NCBI GenBank assembly: GCA_016801885.1
Contig: CM028899.1
Coordinates: 18,863,501 to 18,927,500 of the forward strand
DNA: 64,000 bases
Direction of reading: 5' to 3'
Source: Toxotes chatareus
Lineage: Eukaryota > Chordata > Actinopteri > Toxotidae
Below the pieces are notes generated by a model, which worked only from the letters and a program-made list of their open reading frames with translations, was not told the origin of the DNA and did no database searches. The position numbers and the translations under genes are program-made. The number at the start of each line of letters is the position of its first letter. The first letter of the stretch is position 1. Below, in pieces: positions 1-13,860 of this stretch.

Positions 1-3000
1 ATAACTAATTTCAGAGATGCAGATGTGTAACAAAGTGTTTCAGAAAGGTGTATCAGTAAAATGCACCACAGCGCTGTCACTGCTGAAAACATCAGGCTAA
101 AATCTCCAATAGCTGTTCAGCTGGGTTGAAATCTGATGACTGTAATATATGATTCACATCTTTTTCATATTCATCAAGCCATTCAGCGACCCCTTGTGCC
201 CTGTATAGAAACACCTACCCTCGTTATCCTTCTCCCCTCATTTATTCAGGTTTCTCTTTTGGTTTGTTACCAGTGTATACATGGTTTTCTCTAGACAATG
301 ACAAGAAAGTGATCCGTGCACTTTACCTCCCACACACCGCCCAGATAAAAAAAGCCAGTGCCTTTTTTTTTACTGTTTAAATCCTGACCCTTCCTAACCT
401 ACATCACTCATCTAGTACAGTTAGACTGATCAGACTGAATGTTGACGTTTGTTTGCTTTGGGTCCAAAATGGAAAAAATTATCTCCATGTCAAACCAGGA
501 GGCTACTGTCTCTGTGCAATTCATTCATTCATTCCTCTCTCCCCCGTACAAGCCGAGCATGATGGCTGCGAGCAGCTTTCCTCAGAAGTAATTTTGTTTG
601 AACTAATGAGCGGTGAGAGAGGAGCTGGCTCTGCGTTTGCTTTTAAACGCCTTTGATGAATGACTCCTGTCCCAGTGGCTCATGCTGTCATTAGCTTGAC
701 ACCAGGATAGAAGTGAAGTCCTAAAAGAAAATGGAAAATTGATTTCCCTCAATTTTAATCCGGAGCAAATAGTTCATCCCCACAATCCCACGCGACGGTG
801 CACAGAGCGAAAACTGCCAGCGCGTGCTTCCTGTCATGCTCATGTGGAAAGACGCTGTTCTAATCAGCGGTTATGCCGTTGTTTCACTGTGCTGCACCAC
901 TATTAATGTGATATGAAAGACAGTCACCTAAGCCGGAGTCTAACTTGGGCGGCGTTTCACTGGGACTTATTTGGAAAGCTAGTTCTTTTCTAATTGTATT
1001 AGATCGGAGCAGATGTTCTGGGCCTAAGTGGAAGAAACATTCGGGGATTAATGAAAAAGTAGAATCATTCATTTCCTGAGCCTAGGTGAAATACTTCTAT
1101 GATTACATGGTTATATATATCATTACTATAGGTCACGTGTAAATATATGAATGAAACAAAGGAAACACCAGCGGCGGGCTCTGCTGCTGTCACTGCTTCC
1201 TGTAGCAGATCTGTAGATACCTTTCCTTTCCTGTATGTATAAAGCTGCTCAGAGTGCATAAAAATTCTAAGAGTTTAATTAAAAGAAAATTGAAAAATAG
1301 GTGCCATGCAGAAAGTCCCCCCTGCTAGTCAGTAAGGAGTGACTAGCAGAAGCAGCAGCTAAAACCTTTCCATATTTTGATATGTATGTACAAAATGCCC
1401 TTGACATATACTTTCTGCTGCCCTTTAAGCTGATTTTTCTTGAGGGGCAAGATGTGCCCTTGGTCTAGCTCAATATCCAACAGTACCAGTAATACAGCAT
1501 AAAAAGTACCTGCGATTTGCTCCTCACAAATATATTGATATTTTCAACATGACTGTAGGGAAAATATAGAAATTTTGCTCTTGCATGGTACAACAACATG
1601 CATGCATGTGGTAGATGCAATGGATGACGGGTAGTCTTTACTTATGACAACAGCTGTGTCCAAAGTCACTCCCTGTTTACTATATCATGCACTGTATTTA
1701 GCCTAAACCATGTCAGAGCTTCTATATTCTGAATTTGTGATTTTATTCCCTCAAAAATTTCCACGATGGAACAAGTAGTGTCCATGGTGCTCATTACATT
1801 TTGTAGATATGAAAATTACATTTAAGGGACTCTACGCCCGTCAGTGATGACGCAGAATGGTGATTCATAAGTGCCTGAAATCTCAATTTACTGTTTGCTA
1901 TTGAGTCAACAACTGAGTGTTTATTAGAAAGTGGAGAATGAGGGAACGAGGGAGCGATTTCAGACACAGCAAAGGTGCATATGAAACTGTGATGACAGAT
2001 GATGATGCAGCCCAGATATGTCACCTCTGGAGGCTCTCTATTGGTTGATTCAGAGCTCAAGGGCGGGCGTGATTCAGACTTTATTTTACAACACTGCAGA
2101 CGGCACTAGAGAATCATTAAAATTTCCATAAAAGGTTCTCACACACAAAGCTTATAAGTCTGACTTTTTAACCAAGATTCTGTTTTTAAAAATTTTTTCA
2201 CTCATAAGTAGTTCAAGTTTAGGACCAGTCTTATGAATACATTTTTTGGAGGTTTTACACATGCCAACCCTGACCTTTTATTGCTTCTGAAAGGTCTAAA
2301 ACCATCACTCACTGCTGAGTAAAAACCTCTGTTTTAATGACAGAAATATTTTCCAGCAGGCTGGAGTTTTACTGAGCTGCTGTGGAGGAAAAATAAATTC
2401 CCCGGTTTAACAGGCAGAGCCAAACTGCCTTAGTTTATATGTATAAATCAATATGAAACTTTTGTGACAGACAAAAGTTGCATATGGATGTTAAGTATGT
2501 ATATATGTATGCCTCAGGTGTGTCCTCAGTTATCCAGTTCTTGGCTGTAAACTCTTTGTCGTGGGCTTTCCTCGTGGTGAGCTGGGTTGTATAAGACAGA
2601 GGAAAACAGTTGGAAAGAAAAAGAAGACAGAGAAATAATGAGCAGAAGATAACATCAAACCAAAATACGGCAAACGTCATTGTTTTATTTTATTGCACAC
2701 TGGCTGTGTTCACCATCTGCGTCGTCTCTGTTTTGACTTTTTGGATTCTGGTTATCTCAGCCTCAGGCAGGATGCCATTTCAATGCAGACAGCTCATCAA
2801 GACAAGTGACGAGTGTTGAGGTGCGAAACATGACCATCGGAGGGAGAGGGAGCTGGGACTAAAAATACACATCAGTGTTTTGGCTCAAAGTTGCACTGTG
2901 GCTTTAAAGATATAAAAATGGTGTTTTTAGCTACAAAACAGTGATGTGGCTCATATTATCCTGCAGGTAGTTCACCATTTTCTGAATGTTCGGAGCCTTC

Positions 3001-5674
3001 AATGTATTTACAACAATGGAAAATCAATCCCAGTCTTCTCTTTGGACTGAATCCTCCACTTTTCTTGCAGACTCAATCAGCGATGTCAAGACAGGTGATT
3101 CACATTTGGCAGTTTGAAAAGCTTTCAGCAAAAATGTTGCCACTGTGGAGAAGAAACGGCTGATCCATTAGCTTACGTCCCCAACATTCAATATTTTTTT
3201 CAACGAGTACCAAGCTGGAGACTGGCTGGAAAACAGTATTCAAGCCCCACATAGAGCATGTATCTGCCTCATTACAGAAATAGAGAATGCAGCCATGATA
3301 ATGGAGCCTAGTTAAAGATAACAGGAAGGTGATTTAATTTACCTTCCTCTCCTTTTTTTTACTTATTACTCAGGCTTCAAGTTCTTTCTCCTCTTCCCCT
3401 TTTGCTTGTCTATCCAATTAGTCAAATCCATGGGAGTTTGAACCCTCCAGCCAATAAGCCAAACATTTCTCTCTTATTCTACCATGTGGATCCAATAACT
3501 GTTACTCCACTATAGAGATGAGACTGTCAGTCTGTCAGTTGGTCCATCACTTTGGCCCAGAGTGAAATAACAGTATTAAAGTAATTGACATATAATTTCA
3601 GTTTAAGCTGATACTTTTCATGCATATGGAAATTTAACTGTGTAGAAGGAACGTGTTCTTATTTCTGAGATGATGAACAGAATGTTTTTACTTTAACAGA
3701 GATCAAATGAAGTTCTGTTGCACTGTGAAGATGTGCATATGAATAGCTGATTTTTATTTTGAAAATGGGACAACCCACACAGCTCATTATTTTATATTAA
3801 CCCAACTTCTCAGCTGGCTTTCCAGCTTTGTAAATATCACTGTACCACGACTGTGGAACTATAGGCCTTAGTCTTGTTCATAATCAGCAAACTGAGATTA
3901 GAAAAAAAGCACCTTATTCTAATAATTGGTTTATCTTTGAAAAGTATGTTTTTCTTTTTTTTTTTAAATGCTTCTATATTTGACAATGTTGAGATTTGGG
4001 AGGTGGGCACGGTGGCAGCTCTGCAGCCTGGTTACCTGTAACCTGTAAAAAATTATTTTAGCAATATCTACGTATGGAGTTTAAACTCAGTTTAACATTT
4101 AGAACATGTTTTCACATATGTGACAGGACTATAGACAAAACACCGAGCTGGCCGATGTGGCTAGTCTCTGGAAGCAATCGCTCTGGATGAATGAAGGTGA
4201 TAAATAATAAATTCATATATCTTTTTTTGTTTTGTTTTTTATTTCAGTGTATCAGACACTCATTTCTTTGACATCCTAACTGGCAGACTTGAAAACTGGT
4301 TCCCAATGAGGTTTAACTGAACCAATTTCTGACACCCGACAGCTCTGCCTCTGAGAAATGTTTGTATAAGTAAGAAACCAATTTTCTGTTTTCCTGGATG
4401 ACAACATCTGCCCGTCCCGTCTGTCTCTGAGAGAATCGAGATGACAGTTCTAAATGGTGTTTTCATAACTGAAGTTCAGCAGACAAACCACACTGGTACA
4501 TCACCTATCTAAATAATCTACATCTATATATTCACTAATGCAGTTCAATAAATCTCTGTGTGATTTATTTACTCTCCACTCCTTCTCCGTCTCCTCCCTC
4601 CTCTGTCTTCTGTCTCTTCTCTCCTGTGGGAAGTAGAAGGGAACATCAAGTAGACCAGACAGCAAGATGCCAGATCTCAGAGGATCACAGACTTCTTCAA
4701 CCAGCCACCCCCTCCAACCTGCATCTTTATTCTTTCATAAATAATCAAACTAAGTTCTTGTTAAGGTGTGATTTGTACTCATGCATTTGACACACAGCGG
4801 GCTGATTGCTGACATGCTGCTGTCACTGAGACTTCCATTTATCTTTTGTTTTTCTTCTATGACTTTTGCTTGTGTTCCAGCTGAACATTCACTGAGCCCC
4901 GGTCCCCCTTAATTACTGTTGCTACGCTTGTCAAGCTTTCTATTCTTGCACTGTTTACAATAATAAATGTAATAGATCTACAACACTAGATTTTTAGTGA
5001 TTTTTTTTTTTTTTTTAGATCGGGTCCTTGAGTGCAGACAAAAACAGGCTTCTGTCACTGTCACTGGCAATTTTCAGCAGCTGCAGCAGTAACTAACCCT
5101 AATCTTAACCCTGACCCTTTCTTTAACATGACCTGTAACTCCACAAAATAATGTAGGTCTTGGCCTTGGAATCAACTATAGGTTAGGAGTTTGGGTTATT
5201 AACTGGTTGTTGTTAGATTCTAACCATTCTGAACTATGTTAGCGAGCCACCCACCAAACTCTGTGACTGTAGAGAATCACTCAGCTAGACCCCCCCACCC
5301 CCCTCACACACATGGTCTCAGCCTGCAGTGTGTGTGTGTGTGTGTTCTGGTGAATGGTGAACTGGTCTGTCCTTTAACTTTAAATGGGTGAAAGCACACT
5401 GAATCTACCCCAGAGCTAAATATAGGTGTATTTTTGGTATAAACAAAAGAAGTGAAAGAGAAATAAAATATATCATTATCGCAGATGTTGAGTCACTTCA
5501 GCTCTCTGTTCTCATTTTACACTCAATTATTTTTCCATTCGTCTGACAAAGTGATGGCACTGAAGTCTCTCTTCTCTTCCAACAAGAAGCACAGGTTCAC
5601 CCTCCATCTGTCTGGCTGTGTGTATTTCATCTAAATATCTGCCCCAACTAGACTTAGCCAAATTAGTGTATTTA

Positions 5675-5676
<2 letters not shown>
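1..5676. other. Intergenic, no gene seen
   Basis: No open frame here resembles a protein family I know, and the ORFs (all under about 90 codons) show no linked splice sites. Visible structure is limited to a short TG run near 5326-5345, a degenerate stretch of CTAACCCT-like units near 5092-5115, and homopolymer A or T runs. A fragment near 4004-4045 resembles the head of a common fish repeat (GGCACGGTGGC), but it is too short to assign. Confidence 0.6.

Positions 5677-5760
<84 letters not shown>
5677..5760. repeat. (CA)n microsatellite, 42 uninterrupted units
   Basis: A perfect CA dinucleotide array of 84 bases. Both strands stay open through it (poly Thr-His or Val-Cys), which creates false ORFs. 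Long perfect CA arrays of this kind are typical of fish genomes and are usually length-polymorphic. No gene is adjacent. Confidence 0.98.
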
Positions 5761-5763
<3 letters not shown>

Positions 5764-8700
5764 TATTCTTACATATTTATCCCTGATCTTTCAATTTTAA
5801 ATGAGCAAAATTCTGTGCACATTCATTCCCATTAAACACTTGATTTGGGTGACCCTGGGACCTCTCTTTTAGCACCACCACCAGGCCAAACTTTAGCTAC
5901 CCTTACACAAACACTGTCCTCTGCCCGAGCATAATGTTGTCCATGATAATAAGAGCTGAGGAGATGACAAGGTTCTAGTGGGGGACTCCACTCCACTCTG
6001 CAGAGTGCTTTCCTGCTTAGCTTGTAGATCTGCATCATGCTTCAGTGGTTTATGCTAAAAGTGGAGGCAGTTGAGGCTTTGGTAAAAGTGGTTGCAATCA
6101 GGATTACTGCAAGGCACTGATGATCAGAATCACTTTCAGCATGCAGTGATAACCCACGGTCCTTGTCTCTAGGCGATGAGTAAGAACAATGGAGAGCCAC
6201 AGCAATAGCTTGCAAGGTTAAAAAAAAAAAAAAACCAAAACGCTCATGCTGTCAGAGACACTCACAGGCACATCAAAAGAGCGACATGTTGCTGGAGCTG
6301 TCCTCAGGCAGCTTCGAGCAGAGAATCTTTTTATTCTGCTAACTGTGTAACTTGACCTTCTGCATTGTGGCAGCTGGTTTTATTTTGTAGGAAATGGCCT
6401 TGGGTGTTGCACAAATCTCAAATTCTTTGCAAAACATCATTTATTTATGCATTGCTGCAATCCCAGGGAAATTCTGCACATTTAAGCCCTAAACAATATT
6501 GACATATAGTGGTTTGAAATTAATCTACCATTGAATGCCATTTAGAGGTGCAATTTTGAGATTTTCCTCAGTTCAGTGCAAAAGTATAACAAAACATAAA
6601 ATGCAATTACTTCCAGTCAAACAACACAGAACACGGCACAATTCAGTAATGCAACATAAAAGGTTTTCTACAGACCAAACAGTGTAGGCTGAAGCTTTAT
6701 CTTTTTATGTCTTACTACAGCAGGAGTCAAAAGAAATATCAAACAAATACTTGCAATATTATTATCCTGTCATACTCGTGCTAAAATGCCAGTCTGATCA
6801 TAAAGTTTTATATTTGTTCCTTAATTTATTTAAAAAAAATCTTATGTGCAAAATGTTCTACACATTTTCAGCTTCTCACTGTTCCATAAGTTCACTCCTT
6901 TAACTGAAACATCGAGGTCAAGATTTATTTTTGACTTAATGCATCATTTGTGCCGTTTCAAAAACTGACCAAGTCTCTATTTTTTGTGAAGTCTCTATTT
7001 TAATCTATTTTAATAAACACAACCTATTTTAATAAACATGTTGATTCTTTTAGGTTGTACTGTTTAGCAGTTCTTCTGGCTGAGCGATAAGCCTGTAACA
7101 GTAATGTCATTTTTAATGCCCTTCTGTGTGACTGCCCCATCGAACAGCCGCTGTTTGCAGTTTGACTTTCAGCTCAATCTTTGGATGAAATAAACTGGAC
7201 TAAGTGATACATCAGAGCCCAGTGTGAGAGAGGTGAATATATAGGATATTAATAAGAGGAGGTTTCACTTTAAAATGAGATGTCAGCTCTTCTAAATTCT
7301 AAAAAAAAAAAAAAAGAGTGTCACCACTCACAAGATGATAGATGGTATTAGAAGTAGTGGTCAAATTTGGGTTCCACAGTAAATTTAATTTAACAGCACT
7401 GTGTAATGGATGTCAGCTAACATTTCTTTTTCTTCGTTTATTCAAACAAGACTATTCCGATGTTTTCTCGCGGCTCACAGGCGGACGCCATGGTGACCAA
7501 CGCTGGAAAGGAGAGTGCAGTCAAAGAGAGGGCTGCAGTGTAAAATCTGTGTCATTTCTATGTCACCAAGACACCAACCAACCACCAACTTAAAATGTTC
7601 TGTGTCATTACTGAAGATTTCACTTTAACACAGACAGACCTGCTTTGTGTGAGCACCCGTACACACTTCTGAAAGCTTCTCAATGTGTTTTCAGATGCAG
7701 GAAATGAGTTTTGGCACCTGTAGAAAAAGAAAGAAAGAATACAAATTGGGCGTGGTATTGCTTAGTTTGGAGTGAAAAGTGAAACCATACATGTGCAGGG
7801 ATTTGAGATAACAATGGAAAATGGTGAATTAAAAAAGAAAAATTATTCACCTCTCTGCTGATTCACTGTGATATAAATAAGAAGCCGACGTTCAGCTTTC
7901 AGACTGAAGGTAAATAATGTCAAAGCTTTCCTGTTTATGACTCCTGATGCTGGTACTGACTGCATTACCTGAGGACTGTGATAAAATATTTAAGTTTCTC
8001 TTGTCAAAATGACTTCAAGCACTGGATGAGATAAATTTCCCAGGTAGCAGGAGGCAGTTATTTCTCTTGTCATGCATAATTCTCTGTGGACAGCGGGTGA
8101 AGTAAGTTTGCTGCAGCCACCATCGCTTGTCAAGACACTGAAGAGGCTATTTGTTATTCTTCGTCTGTGAGAGGGACTGACATTTCCTATTGGCAGTTGA
8201 AGCACATCTAGTGGCGCCCTTTGGCCCCTTCATCTCCTGGGGTTTGCTCAGCTGAAATGGGACAGAGCTCGCGGGGGCTTATCGGGAATTCACGGGGGAA
8301 TTCCAGCGGAGCCACATCCAGGGGTTTTCTGACAGATGTTCCATGGTATTGTGAGACTGCAATCGCCTCCGGAGACTGGTGGATCGCCTTATTACATACA
8401 TTTACACAGGAAATGGAAGCATGGAGATAATAATATTTGAAGCCAGCGGGTGAGTTAAAACTTTTCCATGCTTCCTGTTCCATACATGGACGGAAGCTGA
8501 GGAAATCATATATTATAGCCTGCTCTACTAGTTGGTGGGGAATGTATGGATTCATGCCTTTCAGCATGAATGTTTTCCAATGTCATGATCTACCTACTCT
8601 TATTACTGCGGACTGTATTGGGTTTCCTTACTTAAACCATTTCCTACTGCCTGCAGTGCTGCAGTTCACCTGCAGAGTGTGGCCATGATGCTTATAGTTG

Positions 8701-10726
8701 CTGGGATAAGGCAGCAGACTCCAGCCAGAGTAACTGTACAGATTTCATCAAAATAACTGAAATATCTGCTGGTCCCAAAAAAACATGTATAAAGTTTGAT
8801 GTGACATTCAGGAAATAATTCATGAGCAAGCTGAATGGTAAAGTGGACGAGGGCTGCACTGAAATTTTCTTTGGACCCGGTTCTTGACTTTATATTTGTA
8901 ATGAATTTGTCTGAGAAAGCTAAATACAAATCTTAAAAAACTGACTGAAATGCACTGTCTTTGCTCAGGTGATGACGGCACCATCTTTAATGTCAGATAT
9001 GTAAATGTTAAGTGACTGAAGCTTCAGATCATGAAATCCCTTTTTCAGCTGCGTGATCTTTACCTTCTTCCTGCCATTAGTGGCACACACGACACAATTA
9101 TAAGCTCTTACCAAGGAGCTTCTTATCAAAATTCACCTTGCCTGTGGATGTAAAGTAGCTGGTTGCAGTTAACTTCTCGTCTTGCATTTTTATTTATTTA
9201 TTTATTTTATTTTATTTCTAAGGCAATTATTCATCCTTTGCACTGATGATTCACTCAGCCAGGGCAGCTTTGTGCCGGTCCAAGCTGCGGAAGTGATTAA
9301 ACTGTGAGTCACCTAAAATTGTCCCTGGAGAAAATGAATGTGACTTTTACCTCTGGTACCTTAATGGTTCCTCTAACTTTGCAACCACAACTAAGTCCTA
9401 AGAGCTACTGTTTTTCCCCCCCCCGGTGGCCTCTTGGGTGAGTAATTCAGCCATGGCTACTGTGCGTCTGAAAAAGGGATTCAGTAAGAGATCTGGTGCC
9501 AACCATGTAATGATGGAGCATGTGTGGTCTAAAGTACTAAACCAAGGATGTTGCAGGGACTGGGGCATCATTTCTTTTCTTTTGTTGCAGGTATTTCAAC
9601 AGCACATTTCTTTCTTTTAAGGTTGGATAAAAAATATTTCTATTTAAATTTTTTGTTAATAAAAGCCAATTCACAGCAGACGCTTTCATAACAAGGCCTA
9701 GTCCATTCAATTTGGTTTCATATTCTCAGATTGCCCTTTTTATATTCCCAGGCTTTCTGTTTTTTTTTTTTTCTTCTCAGAGCTTCATTCAATAGCCTCA
9801 AACTTTCCTTCCATATCTACATGCGGGGTATCATTTCAAGTGTTTGACTAACCTCTCAGCTGCTCCCTTGTTGGAAGGGTGGCGGATGCAACTCATCCAG
9901 ATGCACCGCAGTGGGTGGACTGATACTTCTCCTCTTTGATTACACACACACTTTCCGCCGCATCGTGTCAAGGGCCGGGTCTCCACGTCAGCTCACACGG
10001 TGCTTCTAAAAGTTTCTGTTTTGAGCTTCAAGAGCTGCTCTCAGTCCACCTTTCCTTTAATCAGGGACAGAGAGAGACAGTGTGATGACAAAATGCAGCC
10101 AGCCTTGTGCTTTTTCATGCTTTAAAATGTTGTACTGTTAAGAAGTTTGAACTGTTGTGGCTGTGCATTGAATTATGCATGGATATTGATTATTCATGCA
10201 CACTCGTGAATGCGTTGTTCAATGTGCAAAAAGTCCGGTGTTCATTCACGCTATTATAGCTTTAATACAGCACTGACACTTTATATAACAGTTCATGGAT
10301 GGTTAACCACCAGCACTGGCGGCTCTGGGTAACCAGTCACCACCAATCATTTGGAAAGTCTCTTCCCTCGGCTGAACTTGTCTAACCATGGTTCAACCAC
10401 AAGATCTGTTAATGAGTTAGCATGTCCTCTCTGTCATCCACAGTTATGACCCTGGAAGTGATGTCAATAGCATGACAGACAGACATGTCTCTTTGGGGGT
10501 TTAATGAGTTGTTTGGACAGCTCCCCATCATCTTAGAGACCCTGAAGGAAAATCCAAGGACAAAGAAAATGTAGCTTTTAGCCAGTAAATCTGACAACAG
10601 TCGAGCCCCATGGTGGTTTCCATCGAGACAAATCTAATCCAAAACCTGTGATGTTGCAAGCTCGAACAAAGCCTGTGAAGGGTTCACAGGAAGACGCAGG
10701 TGGAATCTTGTGGCTGATCAGGGGGG
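5761..10726. other. Intergenic, no gene seen
   Basis: No coding exon could be supported. Small-scale structure: two or three copies of an 18-base unit containing CTATTTTAATAAACA at about 6985-7040, a TTTA-rich run at about 9188-9220, and poly-A runs near 6220 and 7303. A 119-codon minus-strand frame at 8208-8567 has no recognisable motif and a plus-strand frame of similar quality overlaps it, so I treat it as chance. Confidence 0.55.
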
Positions 10727-11631
10727 TGTTTCATAAAGGAGGCTTCGTAAACTGAGGCTTAGAGTGAGGACTGTGTCCTGTGTGAGCCTGAGAGACCAAA
10801 CCAGGATTAAACTGCATCTTACAGGCAACTCAAATTCACAGAGGAGAAAACAGACAAAGCTGATGCTAACAGCTACAGAACAGCACAACTGAAACATGAA
10901 AATCAGAGAATAAATGAATGAATGAATAAAACCAAAACAAGCAAAATCAGTGCAGTTAACAAAGCAAAGGACAACTTCTGACACCACGTCACCAGGTTCA
11001 AGTCCTACATGCGTAAGTGCTGAAAATTAATGCCCAAGGACATTTACATATCAAATAGGGCCTGAGTCAGATCATTTATTTTATCATAAAAACATAAAAT
11101 AATTAACATTTTCCAGGAAATCAGTTGGATTTTAATACCTGGGTCGTTCAAGTCAAAATACAGTTTAAATTTCTTAAATCTTTCTCTTTTTTTTTGTACC
11201 TGGTGTCTGTTTCTTTAACTTAGGCATTTAAAGAGAGAAAAAGTTGTGAATATACTTCTTACTCTGAGGCTACAGCCGTGAATTAAAGTTGATTATTTTT
11301 TATTGTAATTCCAGTGATTTTAAATGCACATACGTTGACTGGAATATTGAGGAGGTGTTGTAGACTGATAAAGATACGAGCTCAGATTGTAAGTTCACCA
11401 TCTGTACAGCCAAAGTCAAAATGTGACCAATGTGACCTGCAGCAAACTGAAGTGTGTCCACAGAGGAACCTTCAGGGAGGACCTCAGGAGAACACAGCCT
11501 GATTGGAGCACTGGTTGAGCCTGAGGTGAGGCTGATCCTGAAGACGAGCCCCACCAGGACCAGGTTAGTCTAAAGGGATACGTTTCCATGGTAACTTATG
11601 TCAAACTAACTCAATATTCCTTTCAGAAACA
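10727..11631. mobile_element. MITE-like non-autonomous DNA element
   Basis: The two ends are inverted copies of each other: TGTTTCATAAAGGA at 10727-10740 and, on the opposite strand, TGTTTCTGAAAGGA at 11618-11631 (12 of 14 identical). Close to the right end is CCATGGTAAC (11586-11595), which I remember from a widespread fish MITE family whose ends read like TGTTTCAGGAAGGAGG. No transposase is encoded, so any mobility would have depended on an enzyme from elsewhere. The family is probably Harbinger-like, but that is from memory. No clear target-site duplication was found, which fits an old copy. Total length is about 0.9 kb. Confidence 0.55.
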
Positions 11632-12839
11632 ATTTTTTTTTTTTTACTGATCAACTTAGAGCTTCTCCCATCTGGATTTTGGCTTTTGAGGCATGTTGAT
11701 CAACTCATGAGTGAATGAATCAATCTGAAATTGTAAAAGCGTGTGTGTTATTAGAAGCGAGCAGCACATCAATAACTGGACAAAAACTTCTTCATCTCCT
11801 CATAGCTGTGGGAGCCCCACGAGGGGAGCACTCATGTTCCATCATCTCCATCATGGCTGACTCTCACTCAGCTGTTATCGTGCACACACAGAGAGCTGGA
11901 TTTGATTCTTTCACTCAGGTTAAAGTTCCTTATATAATGCAGTTCCCTGGCAAATCATGTGCTACTTCACTGAAAGGATGATACCAAATATCCAACCCAA
12001 CACATGGCTGCACTTCCCCAGATTCTCTGTTTCACATGTGCGCTCATGATGCGATGTGGTTGGTATGCAGCCCGGGCTCCTGGGAGAAGAACAAAGAACA
12101 ACACAAGGTGAATGCAGGATGGATATTTGTCCTGTGCTGTAGAAAATGACCAAGACAAAAGAGGCACTTTGCGGGACGTTCATAGCATACTACCTGTCTC
12201 GTAGGCTTAAATCACAAAACGGTGCAGCAGCGCAGGAGAGCGTCCTCCTCCCCTCTAATTCAGACGTCATAAATTCACTCCATTTTCCAAATTAAATCCT
12301 GATATTGTATACGATCACCTTCAGGTTAGCAGCTACACGTACAAGAAACAATGAGGTAAAAAAAAATATAAAAAAATTAAGGTGAAACAGAAGAATAAGA
12401 GTAAAAACAGCAACAATAAAGATGATTTCTAGGTGCATATATTAACCCTCAATATTTGTCTGCCTCAATGTTTTCAAAGGCTCCTTGAAACTCTTCACTT
12501 TGGATTCATTTTACGTCATACATTTGTCAAACAATAAATAAACCTCTTTGTCTAAAGCCCCAGCGACACACACTGCGTGTGATCAGGTGTAGGAAAATAT
12601 GACCTCCAGGAAACAATGAAATTCTTTAGCGATTTTCAAAGGGCAGTCAAACGTTTGATTCCTGTAAAACCTCTGTAACAGTGGACATTACTGCAACCCC
12701 CTAATTATCCCAGGCCTTTTTCACAGAAGACATTTAACTTAGCAGGAAAAGCACAGATGGAAGTAATAAGGCTAATGATGGCTCAGCATGAAATCCAACA
12801 ATTAACATCATTAATTACACCTGTAGTTCAACATGTCAG
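11632..12839. other. Intergenic, no gene seen
   Basis: An AT-rich stretch without a supportable exon or RNA gene. It separates the MITE-like element from the LINE remnant. A-rich runs occur near 12358-12380. Confidence 0.5.
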
Positions 12840-13600
12840 CAACGCCCTGACGGCATTCCATCACGAGCCCCCGAGACCTAAACCTCCCAGCTGTCACCTG
12901 CGTTCACAGACATCTTCAGCCTGTTCCTGTCGCCGCACGCTGTGCCCCTCGTGTTTTAAAAAGTCAACCATCATTCCTGTGCCAAAAAAAAACAAAAACG
13001 CTGTGTCAGCTGCCTTAATGACTGCTGTCCCACTGCCTTAACATCAGTTATAGTGAAAGTGCCCCGAAAAAAAACTAGTGCACACATCAATTCCTGCCTC
13101 CCTGTGAACACTTCAGTTTGCCTACAGGTCCAACAGACCTGCACCTGATGCCATCTAACCACTCTTGTGACAAAGCTGAAAGCAGCTCCATCTGTGGCTG
13201 GGTGCTTGACGTCTTGTCTAACAGGCCTCAGAACATCATCCTCACTGACCATCAGCACCAGCTCCCCACAGGGGCTGCTGCCTTTGCCCCCCCCCTGCTG
13301 CTCAGCCTGCGTGACAAGATATCATCAGGGACGGTGGCGAGCTGGCTGACCTGACCGCATGGTGTCAGACCAACAACCTTCCTCTCAACACTGAATAAGA
13401 CAAAGGAAAAAACAAAGGTCCTCACTGTCACTGAAGGCCTCAGCCTGGACATGAAGAACACGGAGAAAGTCTGCAAGGTGGAGAAAGACCTGCACACACA
13501 AGTTAGGCAGTAGGCGCCTGCTGGAGTCTGTGGTGTTAACACGGCATCTGGCCGAGGATGCAGCCGTAGATATTTAAGGTGCAGGGCAAGTTATATTCAG
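12840..13600 (+). pseudogene. LINE reverse-transcriptase remnant (Rex1/CR1-like)
   Basis: Broken plus-strand translation matches the reverse-transcriptase part of a non-LTR retrotransposon. In order: CFKKSTIIPVPKK (about 12946-12996), then LQFAYRSNRPAPDAI (about 13112-13156), WVLDVLSNRPQ (about 13199-13233), a degraded TGAPQGC-like segment followed by PPLL (about 13267-13300), and LTAWCQTNNLPLNT (about 13348-13390). These blocks correspond to the family blocks TIIPVPK, QFAYRxNRSTDDA, NWILDFLTGRPQ, TGAPQGCVLSPLL and WCxxNNLxLN. They lie in different frames with several stops, and the FADDT catalytic segment appears to be deleted. It is a dead copy. The Rex1/CR1-like clade is a guess from memory; the identity as a non-LTR reverse transcriptase is firmer. 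Confidence 0.8.
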
Positions 13601-13860
13601 AAGCTCTTAGGAGTGGTTGCATCTCTGTTAAAATGGCATGAGGGTGTTTTATTTTTTATTTTTTGCCCCAGGGATAATGTTAGCAATAAATGTTTCAGTT
13701 TAGCAGCGAATTAAAAAAAAAAAAACACATATATTCAAATATTCATAGAAATTTAATAAAATCCTTCACCTTTCTATTCTATGCATATTATTGATTCATT
13801 TATTGGAATGTTTTCCAAATCACAAAGGCAAATTAGAGACATAAGACGGGCAGAGAGGCA

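Noticed and set aside
5527..5800. Open frames on both strands encoding Val-Cys or Thr-His repeats.
   Set aside because: They are translations of the CA microsatellite.
8208..8567. 119-codon minus-strand open frame with a long plus-strand frame overlapping it.
   Set aside because: No recognisable domain, and the composition looks like non-coding sequence.
10985..11010. B-box-like GGTTCAAGTCC.
   Set aside because: No A box or cloverleaf could be placed upstream.
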